DNA of 64,000 nucleotides from Clostridia bacterium (lineage in GTDB: Bacteria; Bacillota; Clostridia; Christensenellales; Pumilibacteraceae), in assembly GCA_900767465.1 (NCBI GenBank), contig CAAGAW010000009.1:62001-126000 (forward strand), in the 5' to 3' direction. The notes under the pieces were generated by a model. That model was not told the DNA's origin and did no database searches. It saw only the letters and a list, made by a program, of their open reading frames with translations. Within the stretch, counting starts at the first letter, position 1, and each line of letters begins with the position of its first letter. Positions 43,341 through 52,141 of the stretch are shown piece by piece. The position numbers and the translations under genes were made by a program.

Positions 43341-45580
43341 AGCCGCTTTCCGTTGCCCTCGTCGGTAATCCCAACGTGGGCAAAACCAGCCTTTATAACA
43401 GAATTACCCGATCGTTCAATCACGTAGGAAACTGGCACGGGGTAACCGTTGCCGAGGTAAGCAAAACGATTAATTACGGCGGCGAAGAGGTTGCGATTTC
43501 CGATCTCCCCGGGCTGTACGGACTGTCCGTTTACAGCGGGGAAGAGGCAATCGCCCGCGACGCCGTTTTGTTTAACGATTACGACGCGGTCGTATGCGTG
43601 TGCGAGGTAAACAATCTTCCCCGCAACCTTTATCTCGCGCTCCAGCTTCTCGAAGCGGAAGTACCTGCGGTTATCGCCGTCAATATGATCGACGAACTCG
43701 AAGCGGCGGGAAAAACACTCGACACCGGGGCTCTGGAGCGGGCGTTCGGCGTACCCGTCGTCGCGGTTTCGGCACAGCGTCGCAATTGCGTCGATGCGCT
43801 TATGAGCGTTGCGGTGAAACGCGCAAAAGACAAACGTTACGCTGCCGCGCGCTTGCCGTATCTTAGTAAATTACCGATCGGAAAGGTAAAATCGGCGGTC
43901 GGCGAGAAGATAAAAAAGAGCGGACTGAAAGAAAATTACGCCGCGGTAAAGTTACTCGAGCGCGACGCGTTTGCGGAGGGTAAATGCGGCTTAACCGAAT
44001 CCGAAATCGGGCAAATCGCGAGGTTTGGCGACTTTTCGGACGAGGCGGCCGCGCTCAGATACGCGTTTATCGACGAGGCGACGGAAGGGGTTATCCGCCC
44101 GTCGAAAAGACAGGATAAAAATTGCGGCGGTCGCAAAAACAACGATACGTATAAGCGTTTTCGCGACAAATCCGAAAATATAAACGTACCTCCCGACGTA
44201 AAGAAAGCAAAGGCGAGGTTCGAATCGCGGTCGGGCAGAATCGACAGAATAGTGCTTAACAAATATCTCGCTTTGCCGTTGTTTTTTTTCGTAATGCTCG
44301 CTGTTATAGCGGTAACGTTCGGACTTATCGGCAACAAACTCGCCGATCTTTTGTCGCGGGCAATCGACGATTTCGTATACCTGCCGACGGTATCGAGGCT
44401 TAAAGGGGCAGGCGCGCCGGCGTGGGTCGTCGGACTTATAGGCGACGGCGTTATAAGCGGCGTGGGCGGCGTTCTCGTCTTTCTTCCGCAAATAGTCGTG
44501 TTGTTCTTTTTTCTCGCGCTTATGGAAGACAGCGGCTACGTAAGCCGCGTAGCGTTTATGACGGACGGTTTTTTTCGTAAAATCGGACTTTCGGGCAGGT
44601 CGGTTTTCACAATGCTCACGGGGATAGGTTGCTCGGCGACCGCCGTTCTTACCGCACGCGGACTCGAGGACGAAACGATGCGTAAAAAGACGGTTATTCT
44701 TACCCCGTTTATATCGTGCTCGGCAAGACTTCCGATATATACTACGATCGCTTCGGCGTACTTTGCAAAAGGTAAAATTCTGCTCGTGTTCGCGCTTTAT
44801 ATTCTCGGCGCGGCGGTTTCCGTGATTGCCGCGGCGATTATGGAAAAATGTACGAAACGACTGAAAAGCGGGCGACTATCGTTCATTATGGAAATGCCGC
44901 CGTATCGTTTTCCGACCGTCGAACGACTCGCTCAGATTATCGCTCACAACTGCAAAGTTTTCGTCGTAAAAGTAGGCACCGTGATTTTCGCGTTCAACGT
45001 TATCGTTTGGTTACTGTCGAATTTTTCGCTCGTCGACGGGTTTACGGATAAGCCCGAACTCAGCCTGCTTGCAACCTTTTCCGGGTTTATCGCGCCGTTG
45101 TTCGCGCCGCTCGGCTTCGGTAACTGGCGGGCGGTAACCGCGCTTACGGGCGGGTTCGTCGCAAAAGAAATGGTCGTTTCGATTATGGAATCTCTCGGCG
45201 GCATGCAGGCGATTTTCACGTCTGCGTATCCGTCGGTTTCAGCCGCGGCGTTCGCGGTTTATACGCTTTTGTATCTGCCGTGCGTAGCGACTTTCGGCGC
45301 GGAAATAAAAGAGGTCGGGTGGAAGTGGACTGCGTTCGGACTGATTCTCCAGACTTCGGTCGCGTACCTTTGCGCTCTCGTAATAAGGCTTGTCGGAATC
45401 GCCCTCGTCGCAAACGCCGGACTTACCGTCGGCGTCGCCGTTGCAAGTCTTGCCGGCGTCGTCGCTACGGCAAACGCGATTCGCTTTGCATGGGGAAAAC
45501 GGCTTTGCGCGGGGTGCGAAGGCGGCTGCCGCGGGAGATGCCGCGCGAAAAACGGGACGCAAAGCCCGTCAAAGACTTGA
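43337..45580 (+). CDS. feoB: Ferrous iron transporter FeoB with fused Cys-rich tail
   Basis: A 747-residue membrane GTPase for Fe2+ uptake. The N-terminal G domain has G1 'GNPNVGKTS', G3 'DLPGLYGL' and G4 'NMID'. A charged linker follows (~250-300, 'KQDKNCGGRKNND'), then the gate-region membrane helices with 'FLPQIVVLFFFLALMEDSGYVSR' and 'GIGCSATAVLTARG'. After the usual end it adds a hydrophobic helix and the tail 'CAGCEGGCRGRC', which looks like the separate FeoB-associated Cys-rich protein of other Bacillota fused to the C-terminus. Start is GTG 43337, coupled to feoA. Confidence 0.95.
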   Translation: MKPLSVALVGNPNVGKTSLYNRITRSFNHVGNWHGVTVAEVSKTINYGGEEVAISDLPGLYGLSVYSGEEAIARDAVLFNDYDAVVCVCEVNNLPRNLYLALQLLEAEVPAVIAVNMIDELEAAGKTLDTGALERAFGVPVVAVSAQRRNCVDALMSVAVKRAKDKRYAAARLPYLSKLPIGKVKSAVGEKIKKSGLKENYAAVKLLERDAFAEGKCGLTESEIGQIARFGDFSDEAAALRYAFIDEATEGVIRPSKRQDKNCGGRKNNDTYKRFRDKSENINVPPDVKKAKARFESRSGRIDRIVLNKYLALPLFFFVMLAVIAVTFGLIGNKLADLLSRAIDDFVYLPTVSRLKGAGAPAWVVGLIGDGVISGVGGVLVFLPQIVVLFFFLALMEDSGYVSRVAFMTDGFFRKIGLSGRSVFTMLTGIGCSATAVLTARGLEDETMRKKTVILTPFISCSARLPIYTTIASAYFAKGKILLVFALYILGAAVSVIAAAIMEKCTKRLKSGRLSFIMEMPPYRFPTVERLAQIIAHNCKVFVVKVGTVIFAFNVIVWLLSNFSLVDGFTDKPELSLLATFSGFIAPLFAPLGFGNWRAVTALTGGFVAKEMVVSIMESLGGMQAIFTSAYPSVSAAAFAVYTLLYLPCVATFGAEIKEVGWKWTAFGLILQTSVAYLCALVIRLVGIALVANAGLTVGVAVASLAGVVATANAIRFAWGKRLCAGCEGGCRGRCRAKNGTQSPSKT

Positions 45581-45605
45581 CTATCCGCGTTTTTTACCGT
45601 ATAAT
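45577..45605 (+). promoter_or_regulatory. Promoter of the cyclophilin gene
   Basis: TTGACT (45577-45582), a 17-bp spacer and TATAAT (45600-45605). The -35 box overlaps the last codons of feoB. Confidence 0.8.
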
Positions 45606-45644
45606 AAAGAATACGAAAGCAAAATTTACTGAAGGGTATGCAAA

Positions 45645-46580
45645 ATGGAAAACGAAAACAGCGTTCAGATCGAAGACACTGCCGTAAAAGCGACTAAAAA
45701 ACCGCTTTCGAGACTGGCGAAAATTATCATAACCGTTATCGTGGCGGTTGTGGGCGTAGGCGGTATTCTTGCCGGAATTTTGGTTCCGATTGCGCTCGGA
45801 ACCCGCGAATTCACCGACGAAGAGGGCGTAAATCCGCAGGCGACTATCCGTCTTTCCAACGGAATGGAACTCAATTTCGATATTTACGAAAGCGATTGTC
45901 CCAACGCGGCGACTAACTTTATCTGGCTTGCGAGCATCGGCTATTTCAACGACGTGATTCTGTTCGATTCGCAGCAAGGTTTCGTGCGTTTCGGAGGCTG
46001 GACGGACGCTAAAAAAGAGGACGGAACTCCGGTTCATCGCGGCGACGACGACAAGAACTTCACCGACAAAATCTCGTTTTCCGAGTGGACGGGTACGGAC
46101 GGTAAAGTCAACAATTACGACAAGAACAAGTTCGGCTATCGTCTTCGCGAGGACACCGCGAAAAGAGATCTGACAGGGCAGGTCGGCGCGCTTTCGTTCT
46201 GTTACGAACGCAGCGCGACCGAGTTCACGCTCACCGCGGACGAGAGTTATTCGCTTACTATCGACGGCGACGACAACGGAGCGACTTCGACCCGTCAGTC
46301 GTGGAAAGTCGCGCCTTTCGGATTTGCAAGCAATCCTAAAACCATCGAGAATATCAGGGCTATCGAGTCGCTTTCCCGCGATGACGGTACCGCGTTCAAT
46401 CACAAATACTTCCGCGCTCCGCTCGACTCGGACGGGCTTATAAAAATCAAGTCGGTTAAAGTCGTAAAGAAATATTCCGGCAAGTGGAAGAAATTCGACT
46501 TCGTCCGCTACGTCAATTCCGGCGGCACGAAAAAGACTACCTCGTGGTCTACCGGCAGCCAGAAAAGATCCGGTAACTAA
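45645..46580 (+). CDS. Membrane-anchored cyclophilin-type peptidyl-prolyl isomerase
   Basis: A 311-residue protein with one N-terminal membrane helix (~25-50, 'IIITVIVAVVGVGGILAGIL') and an outward cyclophilin-like domain. The family opening 'MELNFDIYESDCPNAATNFIWLA' and 'GYFNDVILFDSQQGFVRFGGW' are clear. A long insertion (~115-230) separates this from the closing strand 'SVKVVKKYSGKWKKF'. Cyclophilins catalyse proline isomerisation in secreted proteins, but the usual catalytic Arg-Phe context is changed here ('FDSQQGFVRFGG' instead of the 'FHRVI..FMIQGG' pattern), so activity is uncertain. A weak GAAGGG ribosome site precedes ATG 45645. Confidence 0.78.
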   Translation: MENENSVQIEDTAVKATKKPLSRLAKIIITVIVAVVGVGGILAGILVPIALGTREFTDEEGVNPQATIRLSNGMELNFDIYESDCPNAATNFIWLASIGYFNDVILFDSQQGFVRFGGWTDAKKEDGTPVHRGDDDKNFTDKISFSEWTGTDGKVNNYDKNKFGYRLREDTAKRDLTGQVGALSFCYERSATEFTLTADESYSLTIDGDDNGATSTRQSWKVAPFGFASNPKTIENIRAIESLSRDDGTAFNHKYFRAPLDSDGLIKIKSVKVVKKYSGKWKKFDFVRYVNSGGTKKTTSWSTGSQKRSGN

Positions 46581-46604
46581 AGAGTAAAAACAAACGTCAC
46601 ATCG

Positions 46605-46633
46605 AAACCCGAACCCGTCCGTTCGGGTTTTAT
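46605..46633 (+). terminator. Terminator after the cyclophilin gene
   Basis: AAACCCGAAC / GTTCGGGTTT perfect 10-bp stem, 6-base loop and T-rich end. Confidence 0.85.
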
Positions 46634-47007
46634 CTTTATAAAACGAACCGTCCGCGACTGTCCCGAATACGCGCCATAGCAGGTTTTTGAGTCCGCACCC
46701 GATTGTCATTTCGTGCAAGTTTGGAAAATCCTCCGCGTTAGAAACGAAAAACAACCGTACACAAATAGCGTAAATACTTGCTCGTAACGTACTCGCGCCG
46801 CTGCTTCGATCCGCTCGCCCGCGGTAGCAATGGTGCGCAACGAACCCGTTTCGTGCCGCTGTCATTGCGAGGAGCGCGAAGCGCGACGTGGCAATATCCA
46901 GGAAGAGAAACGTTATTTGTGTTCCCGATGATAGCATCAAAAATCTCACGAAACCACGTATAAAATCCGAAAAGTTAACCGAACATTACTTCGGAGGTCG
47001 AATTTTT
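46634..47007. other. Intergenic stretch with a REP-like element
   Basis: I see no gene. At 46861-46896, TGCGAGGAGCGCGAAGCGCG and the following bases form an imperfect hairpin (ATTGC...GCAAT outer arms, CGCG-AAG-CGCG core) of the kind dispersed in many bacterial chromosomes. Fragments with TGTCATTTCG lie at ~46704. The ribosome site of the next gene (CGGAGG, 46992-46997) is at the end. Confidence 0.4.
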
Positions 47008-47694
47008 ATGACTATGGGTCTTATACTTCTGGGAATAATAACGATTTCGCTGTTTTTTCCGTTCGGAAGACGAGCGTTCGGAGGAATGAGAATTACCGCG
47101 CCGTGGGCGTTTCTGATCGTCGCATGCTTCGCAGTGGGCGTTATCGTGCCGGTTGTCACGATCGGCTCGACGTTTACGATGAGCCTTTCCGGCTTTTTAT
47201 TTCCCGCGCTCATTATGCTTGCGCTCGTTCCCGCGCTGATAATAAAAAGAGGAGCGGCTCGCGCTCTCGTCGCCGAACTCGCCGTAACCGCGGTAGTAAC
47301 GCTGTTTTCCGTCGTCGTTCCGGTAACGACTATGGGGTGGCAGACGCTTTGGGCGATCGCGTGCGGAATCTCCGTAGGCGCGCTCGCGTTTCTTGTCGCC
47401 CGAACCCCGCTTCACGCCGTATACGCCGCGTCGGGAGGAATAGTTTCAGGCAATGTCGCATACGGTTTTATTAACTTTTATGCGTCCGGCGCACCCGTTT
47501 TTTCGCTCGGTCAGTCGTGGATTTATAACGCGTTTTTTATCGCGATTGCCGTCGTGCTTTCGGCGTGCGAACTTTCCGTGGCGTTATCCCACGCCGCCGC
47601 AAACGCCTCCGCAACCCGCCGCAGTCTGCGATTCGAAGCGGGCGAGGATCGCAATTTCGACGACGTTTCGGGCGAGGACGAAATTTTCAGATAA
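47008..47694 (+). CDS. Hypothetical multi-pass membrane protein
   Basis: A 228-residue protein with about six hydrophobic segments (first 'MGLILLGIITISLFFPF', last 'WIYNAFFIAIAVVLSACEL') and a short acidic, cytoplasmic-type C-terminus ('FEAGEDRNFDDVSGEDEIF'). I do not recognise the family. ATG 47008 has CGGAGG 10 bases upstream; a longer frame reaching to 46888 runs into the REP-like element and lacks a site. It is flanked by terminators, so it is a single-gene unit with no visible clue to function. Confidence 0.75.
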   Translation: MTMGLILLGIITISLFFPFGRRAFGGMRITAPWAFLIVACFAVGVIVPVVTIGSTFTMSLSGFLFPALIMLALVPALIIKRGAARALVAELAVTAVVTLFSVVVPVTTMGWQTLWAIACGISVGALAFLVARTPLHAVYAASGGIVSGNVAYGFINFYASGAPVFSLGQSWIYNAFFIAIAVVLSACELSVALSHAAANASATRRSLRFEAGEDRNFDDVSGEDEIFR

Positions 47695-47742
47695 TCGCCT
47701 GTTTCGAACGGTTCGGGAAATAAAAACTACCCCGCGTTTTTC

Positions 47743-47780
47743 ACGGCTTTTCCGTACGAATCGGAAGAGCCGTTTATTTG
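47743..47780 (+). terminator. Terminator after the membrane protein gene
   Basis: ACGGCTTTTCCG / CGGAAGAGCCGT (one G-U) with a following TTTATTTG. A second small hairpin, ATAACGC-TTC-GCGTTAT plus TTT, lies at 47821-47839. Confidence 0.7.
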
Positions 47781-47861
47781 TCGTTCGTAAAGACGCCCCC
47801 GACTTTTTCGCTCGATTTCGATAACGCTTCGCGTTATTTTGCGTCGAGGTTGCCTATTCGC

Positions 47862-47890
47862 TTGATATTTAGTCAAAAAAGTGGTACAAT
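47862..47890 (+). promoter_or_regulatory. Promoter of the surface-glycan locus
   Basis: TTGATA (47862-47867), a 17-bp spacer and TACAAT (47885-47890); leader ~77 nt before ATG 47974. Confidence 0.75.
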
Positions 47891-47973
47891 GTATATCTGT
47901 AACGGTGTAGGTGTGTCAAGCGACGCGCCGACCGTCTCTTTTGCAAAGAGGTAAAAGGAGAATAAAGAAGCGA

Positions 47974-49176
47974 ATGAAGATAAGTTTTTCCCCTCCGGAT
48001 ATATCCGAGCGCGAAATTGCCGAAGTTGTCGATACGTTAAAATCGGGTTGGATCACTACCGGACCGAAAACCAAACGGTTCGAGCGTGAAATTGCGGAGT
48101 ATTGCAACGTAAACAAAGCCGTTTGCCTCAATTCGCAGACTGCCTGTGCGGAAATGGCTTTGCACGTACTCGGAATAGGCGAGGGCGACGAGGTTATAAC
48201 GACCGCATATACATACACCGCTACCGCTGCCGTCGTTTGTCACGTTGGGGCAAAACTCGTACTCGTCGACACGCAAACTGACAGCCTCGAACCGGACTAC
48301 GACGCGATAGAAAAAGCAATCAACGAGCGAACCAAAGCGATAATTCCCGTCGATCTCGGCGGCGTTCCGTGCGACTACGACAGAATTTTCGATATCGTAA
48401 ACGCCAAAAAATCGTTATTCCGTCCCGCAAACCGTATTCAGGAAGCAATCGGCAGAGTTGTCGTGCTTGCCGATACGGCGCACGCGTTCGGAGCGGTTTA
48501 TAAAGACAAAAAAGTCGGCAGTATTGCGGATTTTTCGGCGTTTTCTTTTCACGCCGTCAAAAACCTTACCACGGCAGAAGGCGGCGCTCTTACGTGGCGC
48601 ACGATCAACGGAATCGACGACGAAGAAATTTACAAAACCGTTCAACTTCTTTCGCTCCACGGACAAAACAAGGACGCGCTTGCAAAAACGAAATTCGGTG
48701 CATGGGAATATGACGTCGTCGCACCTTGGTATAAATGCAATATGACCGACATAATGGCGGCGCTCGGACTCGCTCAACTTTCGCGTTACGACGGAATGCT
48801 CGCACGCAGAAAAACAATAATAGAGCGTTACGATTCGGCGTTAAAGCCTCTCGGCGTAAAGGTTTTACCGCATTTTACCGGCGATCATAAGTCGTCGTGT
48901 CATCTGTATATCACCGAAATCCCGAACGTTACGTACGAGCAGCGCGGCGAAATAATCAATCGGATGGCAGAACGCGAAATCGCTTGTAACGTTCATTACA
49001 AACCGCTTCCGCTGCTTACGGCTTATAAGAACCTCGGTTTCGATATTAAGGATTATCCGAACGCGTACGATCACTTCGCGCACGAAATCACGTTGCCGTT
49101 ACATACTTGCCTTACCGACGAAGAAGCGGATTACGTAATAAGCAATTTTGCCGGAATTTTGCGGGAGTATCTTTAA
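47974..49176 (+). CDS. DegT/DnrJ/EryC1/StrS aminotransferase
   Basis: A 400-residue PLP enzyme that aminates a nucleotide-linked keto-sugar for glycan synthesis. The PLP lysine is Lys196 in 'FSFHAVKNLTTAEGG'; 'SQTACAEMAL' and 'YTYTATAAVVCHVGA' match the cofactor and dimer regions. It is the first gene of the locus (AAGGAG before ATG 47974), and its stop overlaps the sugar-transferase start by one base. Pairing with an initiating transferase suggests that the first sugar of the repeat unit is an amino sugar such as a bacillosamine-type residue (inference). Confidence 0.9.
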   Translation: MKISFSPPDISEREIAEVVDTLKSGWITTGPKTKRFEREIAEYCNVNKAVCLNSQTACAEMALHVLGIGEGDEVITTAYTYTATAAVVCHVGAKLVLVDTQTDSLEPDYDAIEKAINERTKAIIPVDLGGVPCDYDRIFDIVNAKKSLFRPANRIQEAIGRVVVLADTAHAFGAVYKDKKVGSIADFSAFSFHAVKNLTTAEGGALTWRTINGIDDEEIYKTVQLLSLHGQNKDALAKTKFGAWEYDVVAPWYKCNMTDIMAALGLAQLSRYDGMLARRKTIIERYDSALKPLGVKVLPHFTGDHKSSCHLYITEIPNVTYEQRGEIINRMAEREIACNVHYKPLPLLTAYKNLGFDIKDYPNAYDHFAHEITLPLHTCLTDEEADYVISNFAGILREYL

Positions 49177-50060
49177 TGCTGATTCGCAAATGGGAAAAAC
49201 TGCCCGCCGACATGCAGACGGCACAGGTGCGAAAATACTACGAAATCCTGCGAAAAAAGAACGTTTCGCTGTTTTTCAAGCGGGTATTCGACGTGGTTGT
49301 TTCCGCAATTATGCTTGTAATTCTGTCGCCGCTGTTTCTGATTCTGGCGATCGCAATAAAAATCGACAGCCGCGGTCCGGTATTCTATCGTCAGGAACGC
49401 GTCACGCAGTACGGAAAACGTTTCCGGATTTTCAAGTTCCGCTCGATGGTCGAAAACGCAGACAAAGGCTCGCAGGTTACCGTCGATCACGACTTGCGGA
49501 TCACGAGAGTGGGAAAACTTATTCGTAAATGCCGCCTCGACGAAATCAGCCAACTTATAGACGTGTTCCGGGGTACGATGACTTTCGTCGGTACCCGTCC
49601 CGAAGTTCCGAAATACGTCGAACGGTACACGCCCGAAATGAAAGCGACTTTGCTTTTGCCCGCAGGCGTTACCAGCCTTGCAAGCATCTATTACAAGGAC
49701 GAAGCCGAACTTCTCGACGGCGCGGAAGATACCGACAAAGTTTACGTCGACAAAATATTGCCCGCAAAAATGTATTATAACCTTAAAGCGATCGAACGAT
49801 TCGGTTTCCGGCGGGATATAAAAACCATGTTCATGACGGTTTTCGCCGTCCTCGGAAAGGAATATAACGGCGACTACGTCCCGCCCGAAGAAACCGCGGA
49901 AGGAGTTATTTCCGCGCCGACCGAAAGCGATCGAACGACGGAACCCCCGTCCGCAGAATCGCCCGAAAGCGCGCAAAACGCCGATACGGTCACGGAAAAT
50001 CGCGACGCCGAGGAATCCCCCGATTTCGTCGCAAACCACCAAGAAAATGATCCGGAGTAG
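49176..50060 (+). CDS. Initiating sugar-phosphate transferase (PglC/WbaP type)
   Basis: A 294-residue bacterial sugar transferase that puts the first sugar-1-phosphate on undecaprenyl phosphate. A membrane helix (~37-60, 'AIMLVILSPLFLILAIAIKI') is followed by the cytoplasmic core with 'PVFYRQERVTQYGKRFRIFKFRSM' features and 'MTFVGTRPEVP'. The last ~55 residues (from ~240) are a low-complexity acidic tail rich in Glu, Ser, Thr and Pro that the family normally lacks. The start ATG overlaps the aminotransferase TAA (TAATG). Confidence 0.9.
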   Translation: MLIRKWEKLPADMQTAQVRKYYEILRKKNVSLFFKRVFDVVVSAIMLVILSPLFLILAIAIKIDSRGPVFYRQERVTQYGKRFRIFKFRSMVENADKGSQVTVDHDLRITRVGKLIRKCRLDEISQLIDVFRGTMTFVGTRPEVPKYVERYTPEMKATLLLPAGVTSLASIYYKDEAELLDGAEDTDKVYVDKILPAKMYYNLKAIERFGFRRDIKTMFMTVFAVLGKEYNGDYVPPEETAEGVISAPTESDRTTEPPSAESPESAQNADTVTENRDAEESPDFVANHQENDPE

Positions 50061-50062
50061 GT

Positions 50063-50877
50063 ATGGAATTTTCGGTACTGATGTCAATTTATTATAAAGA
50101 AAATCCCGACTATCTCCGTCAGTGTCTCGATAGTCTTGTCTCGCAGACCGTAATGCCGACCGAAATCGTTATAGTGAAAGACGGTCCGCTTACGGACGGT
50201 CTCGAAAGCGTTTTTTCGGAATACGTTGCGAAAAACGAAGGATTATATAAGTTTGTTCCTCTCGAAACCAATCACGGACTCGGCTTTGCGCTTGCCGAAG
50301 GAGTTAAGAACTGTTCTTACGAACTTATCGCGAGAATGGATACCGACGATATTTCGAGAAAAGACAGATTTGAGATCCAGTTGAAAGAGTTTGCGTCCGA
50401 TCCCGATCTCGATATATGCGGGAGCCGCATCGAGGAGTTCGAGGGCGACGTTACGAATATCGTAGCAAAAAGAACCGTTCCGCTCGAAGACGCGGCAATA
50501 AAAAAGTATCAGAAAAAAGAGACGGCTTCAATCATATGACGGTTATGTTTAAAAAGTCCGCAGTACTGAAAGCTGGAAACTATCAGTCTTGCCTCCTTAT
50601 GGAAGACACCCTTTTATGGGCGAACATGTTTATGACCGGGGCAAAAGGGAAAAACGTTGACGACAGTCTCGTTTTCGTACGGATCGGAAAGGATATGTAC
50701 GAACGCCGCGGCGGATTCGCTTACTATAAAAAATATAAAGCGGGTCGTAAACGTGTCCGGCAAACCGGTTTTATCGGGTTTTGGGATTATCACACGTCGC
50801 TTGTCGTTCAGTTCATCGTTGCTATGATGCCGAACAAACTGCGCGGCTGGGTTTTTAAAAAGGTGTTACATAGGTAG
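50063..50877 (+). pseudogene. Family 2 glycosyltransferase, frameshifted at an A6 run
   Basis: ATG 50063 opens a GT2 nucleotide-sugar domain ('FSVLMSIYYKENPDYLRQCLDSL', 'IARMDTDDISRKDRF' with the DxD metal site). The frame ends at a TGA just after 50535. The rest ('DGFNHMTVMFKKSAVLKAGNYQ...MEDTLLW') continues in another frame to 50877. Adding one A to the run at 50513-50518 (six to seven) joins them into ~271 residues with the usual 'K-K-R-D-G-F-N-H-M-T-V' bridge. The enzyme would add a sugar to the lipid-linked repeat. Either a true inactivating or phase-variable change or a read error. Confidence 0.82.
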
Positions 50878-50939
50878 AGTTGTAAATGTTTGGTTGTATT
50901 CCCAAAACAAGTAAATCGAATCATTGAAAGGTGTGTATA

Positions 50940-52132
50940 ATGAATACAAAAATGTCTCGAATTCAATATGTCAGATTTAACGACATAATTGCATGTTGCG
51001 TTTTTTTACTTGTTTTACCGATTGCTTTGATTGCAAAAATATTTGTTCATGATTTTTGGCTTATCGGGGAGGAGAAAAATGAGGCTCGCGATAACGGGTA
51101 TTGGTTTTTTAAATATGTTCGTGAAAATTACCCGAGACAAAAAGTTGCTTACGTTATAAACAAAAAATGCTCGGATTATGAAAGAGTTAAAAATTTAGGT
51201 AAGGTTATTCAATGGGGAAGTTTCTCGCATTGGTTTTGGTATTTGACAGCAAAAAAAATATAAGTTCTCAAAAGGGGTGTAAACCCAATGCCGCTGCATG
51301 TTATCTATTTGAGGTGAAATTACGCTTATGGCGTAACAAACGATACTTCCTACAACATGGGGTGATAATGAATGATTTGGAATGGCTGTATTACGATAAG
51401 TGTTATTTTAAACTTTTTTGCGTAAGCGCGAAGCCTGATTGTGATTATGTGTCGTCTATGTTTGGGTACCCAAAGGGAATAGTTGAATGTACGGGACTTG
51501 CTCGTTTTGACGAGTTGCATAAGCAACACGAGATAAAAAGACAAGTATTGGTAATTCCGACATGGAGAGAATATTTGGTCAGACCGCACGGAACTGTCGG
51601 AGAATCTGAATTAAGAAAAGAATTTCCGCAGTCGTTGTATTTCAACAAATGGGCTGAGTTACTTTGTGACGAAAGACTCGGAAATATTTTGAAATCCAGC
51701 GGGTATACGCTTTTGTTTTATCCTCATCGGAATATGCAAAAATATTTAGACTTTTTTTACAAATTGAATTTGGCGCAATGTGTCACAATTGCCGATCCGA
51801 CGGTTTTGTCAGTGCAAGAAGCGTTAATTCAGTCAAAATGTATGGCTACGGACTATTCTAGCGTATTTTTCGATTTTGCTTATATGAAGAAACCGGTAGT
51901 TTTCTTTCAGTTTGATGAAAAAGAATTCAGAAGCGGACAGTATAAGCAAGGCTATTTTGATTACCATTGCAATTCTATAGGGGAGTGGTGTTGTACCACG
52001 GAGGATTGTTTGACTTTGATGAAAAAACAATTAACGAATGATTGCCCGGAAAACGATAGAATTTCTGACTTTTTCGAGATGTACGACAATAAAAACTGTG
52101 AAAGAATATACAATGCGGTTTTAAACCATTGA
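50940..52132 (+). pseudogene. CDP-glycerol glycerophosphotransferase-like gene, frameshifted at an A8 run
   Basis: ATG 50940 (AAAGG before it) begins a protein with an N-terminal hydrophobic segment ('CCVFLLVLPIALIAKIFV'). The frame stops at 51263, but the rest follows in another frame to 52132. It includes 'RYFLQHGVIMND', 'VLVIPTWREYLV' and the family signature 'TDYSSVFFDFAYMKKPVVFF'. One extra A in the run at 51251-51258 (eight to nine) restores ~397 residues. The family transfers glycerol- or ribitol-phosphate in teichoic-acid-like polymers, so the glycan may carry polyol phosphate. This gene and the next two are clearly richer in A and T than the flanks. Confidence 0.82.
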
Positions 52133-52141
52133 GAGGTAAAT

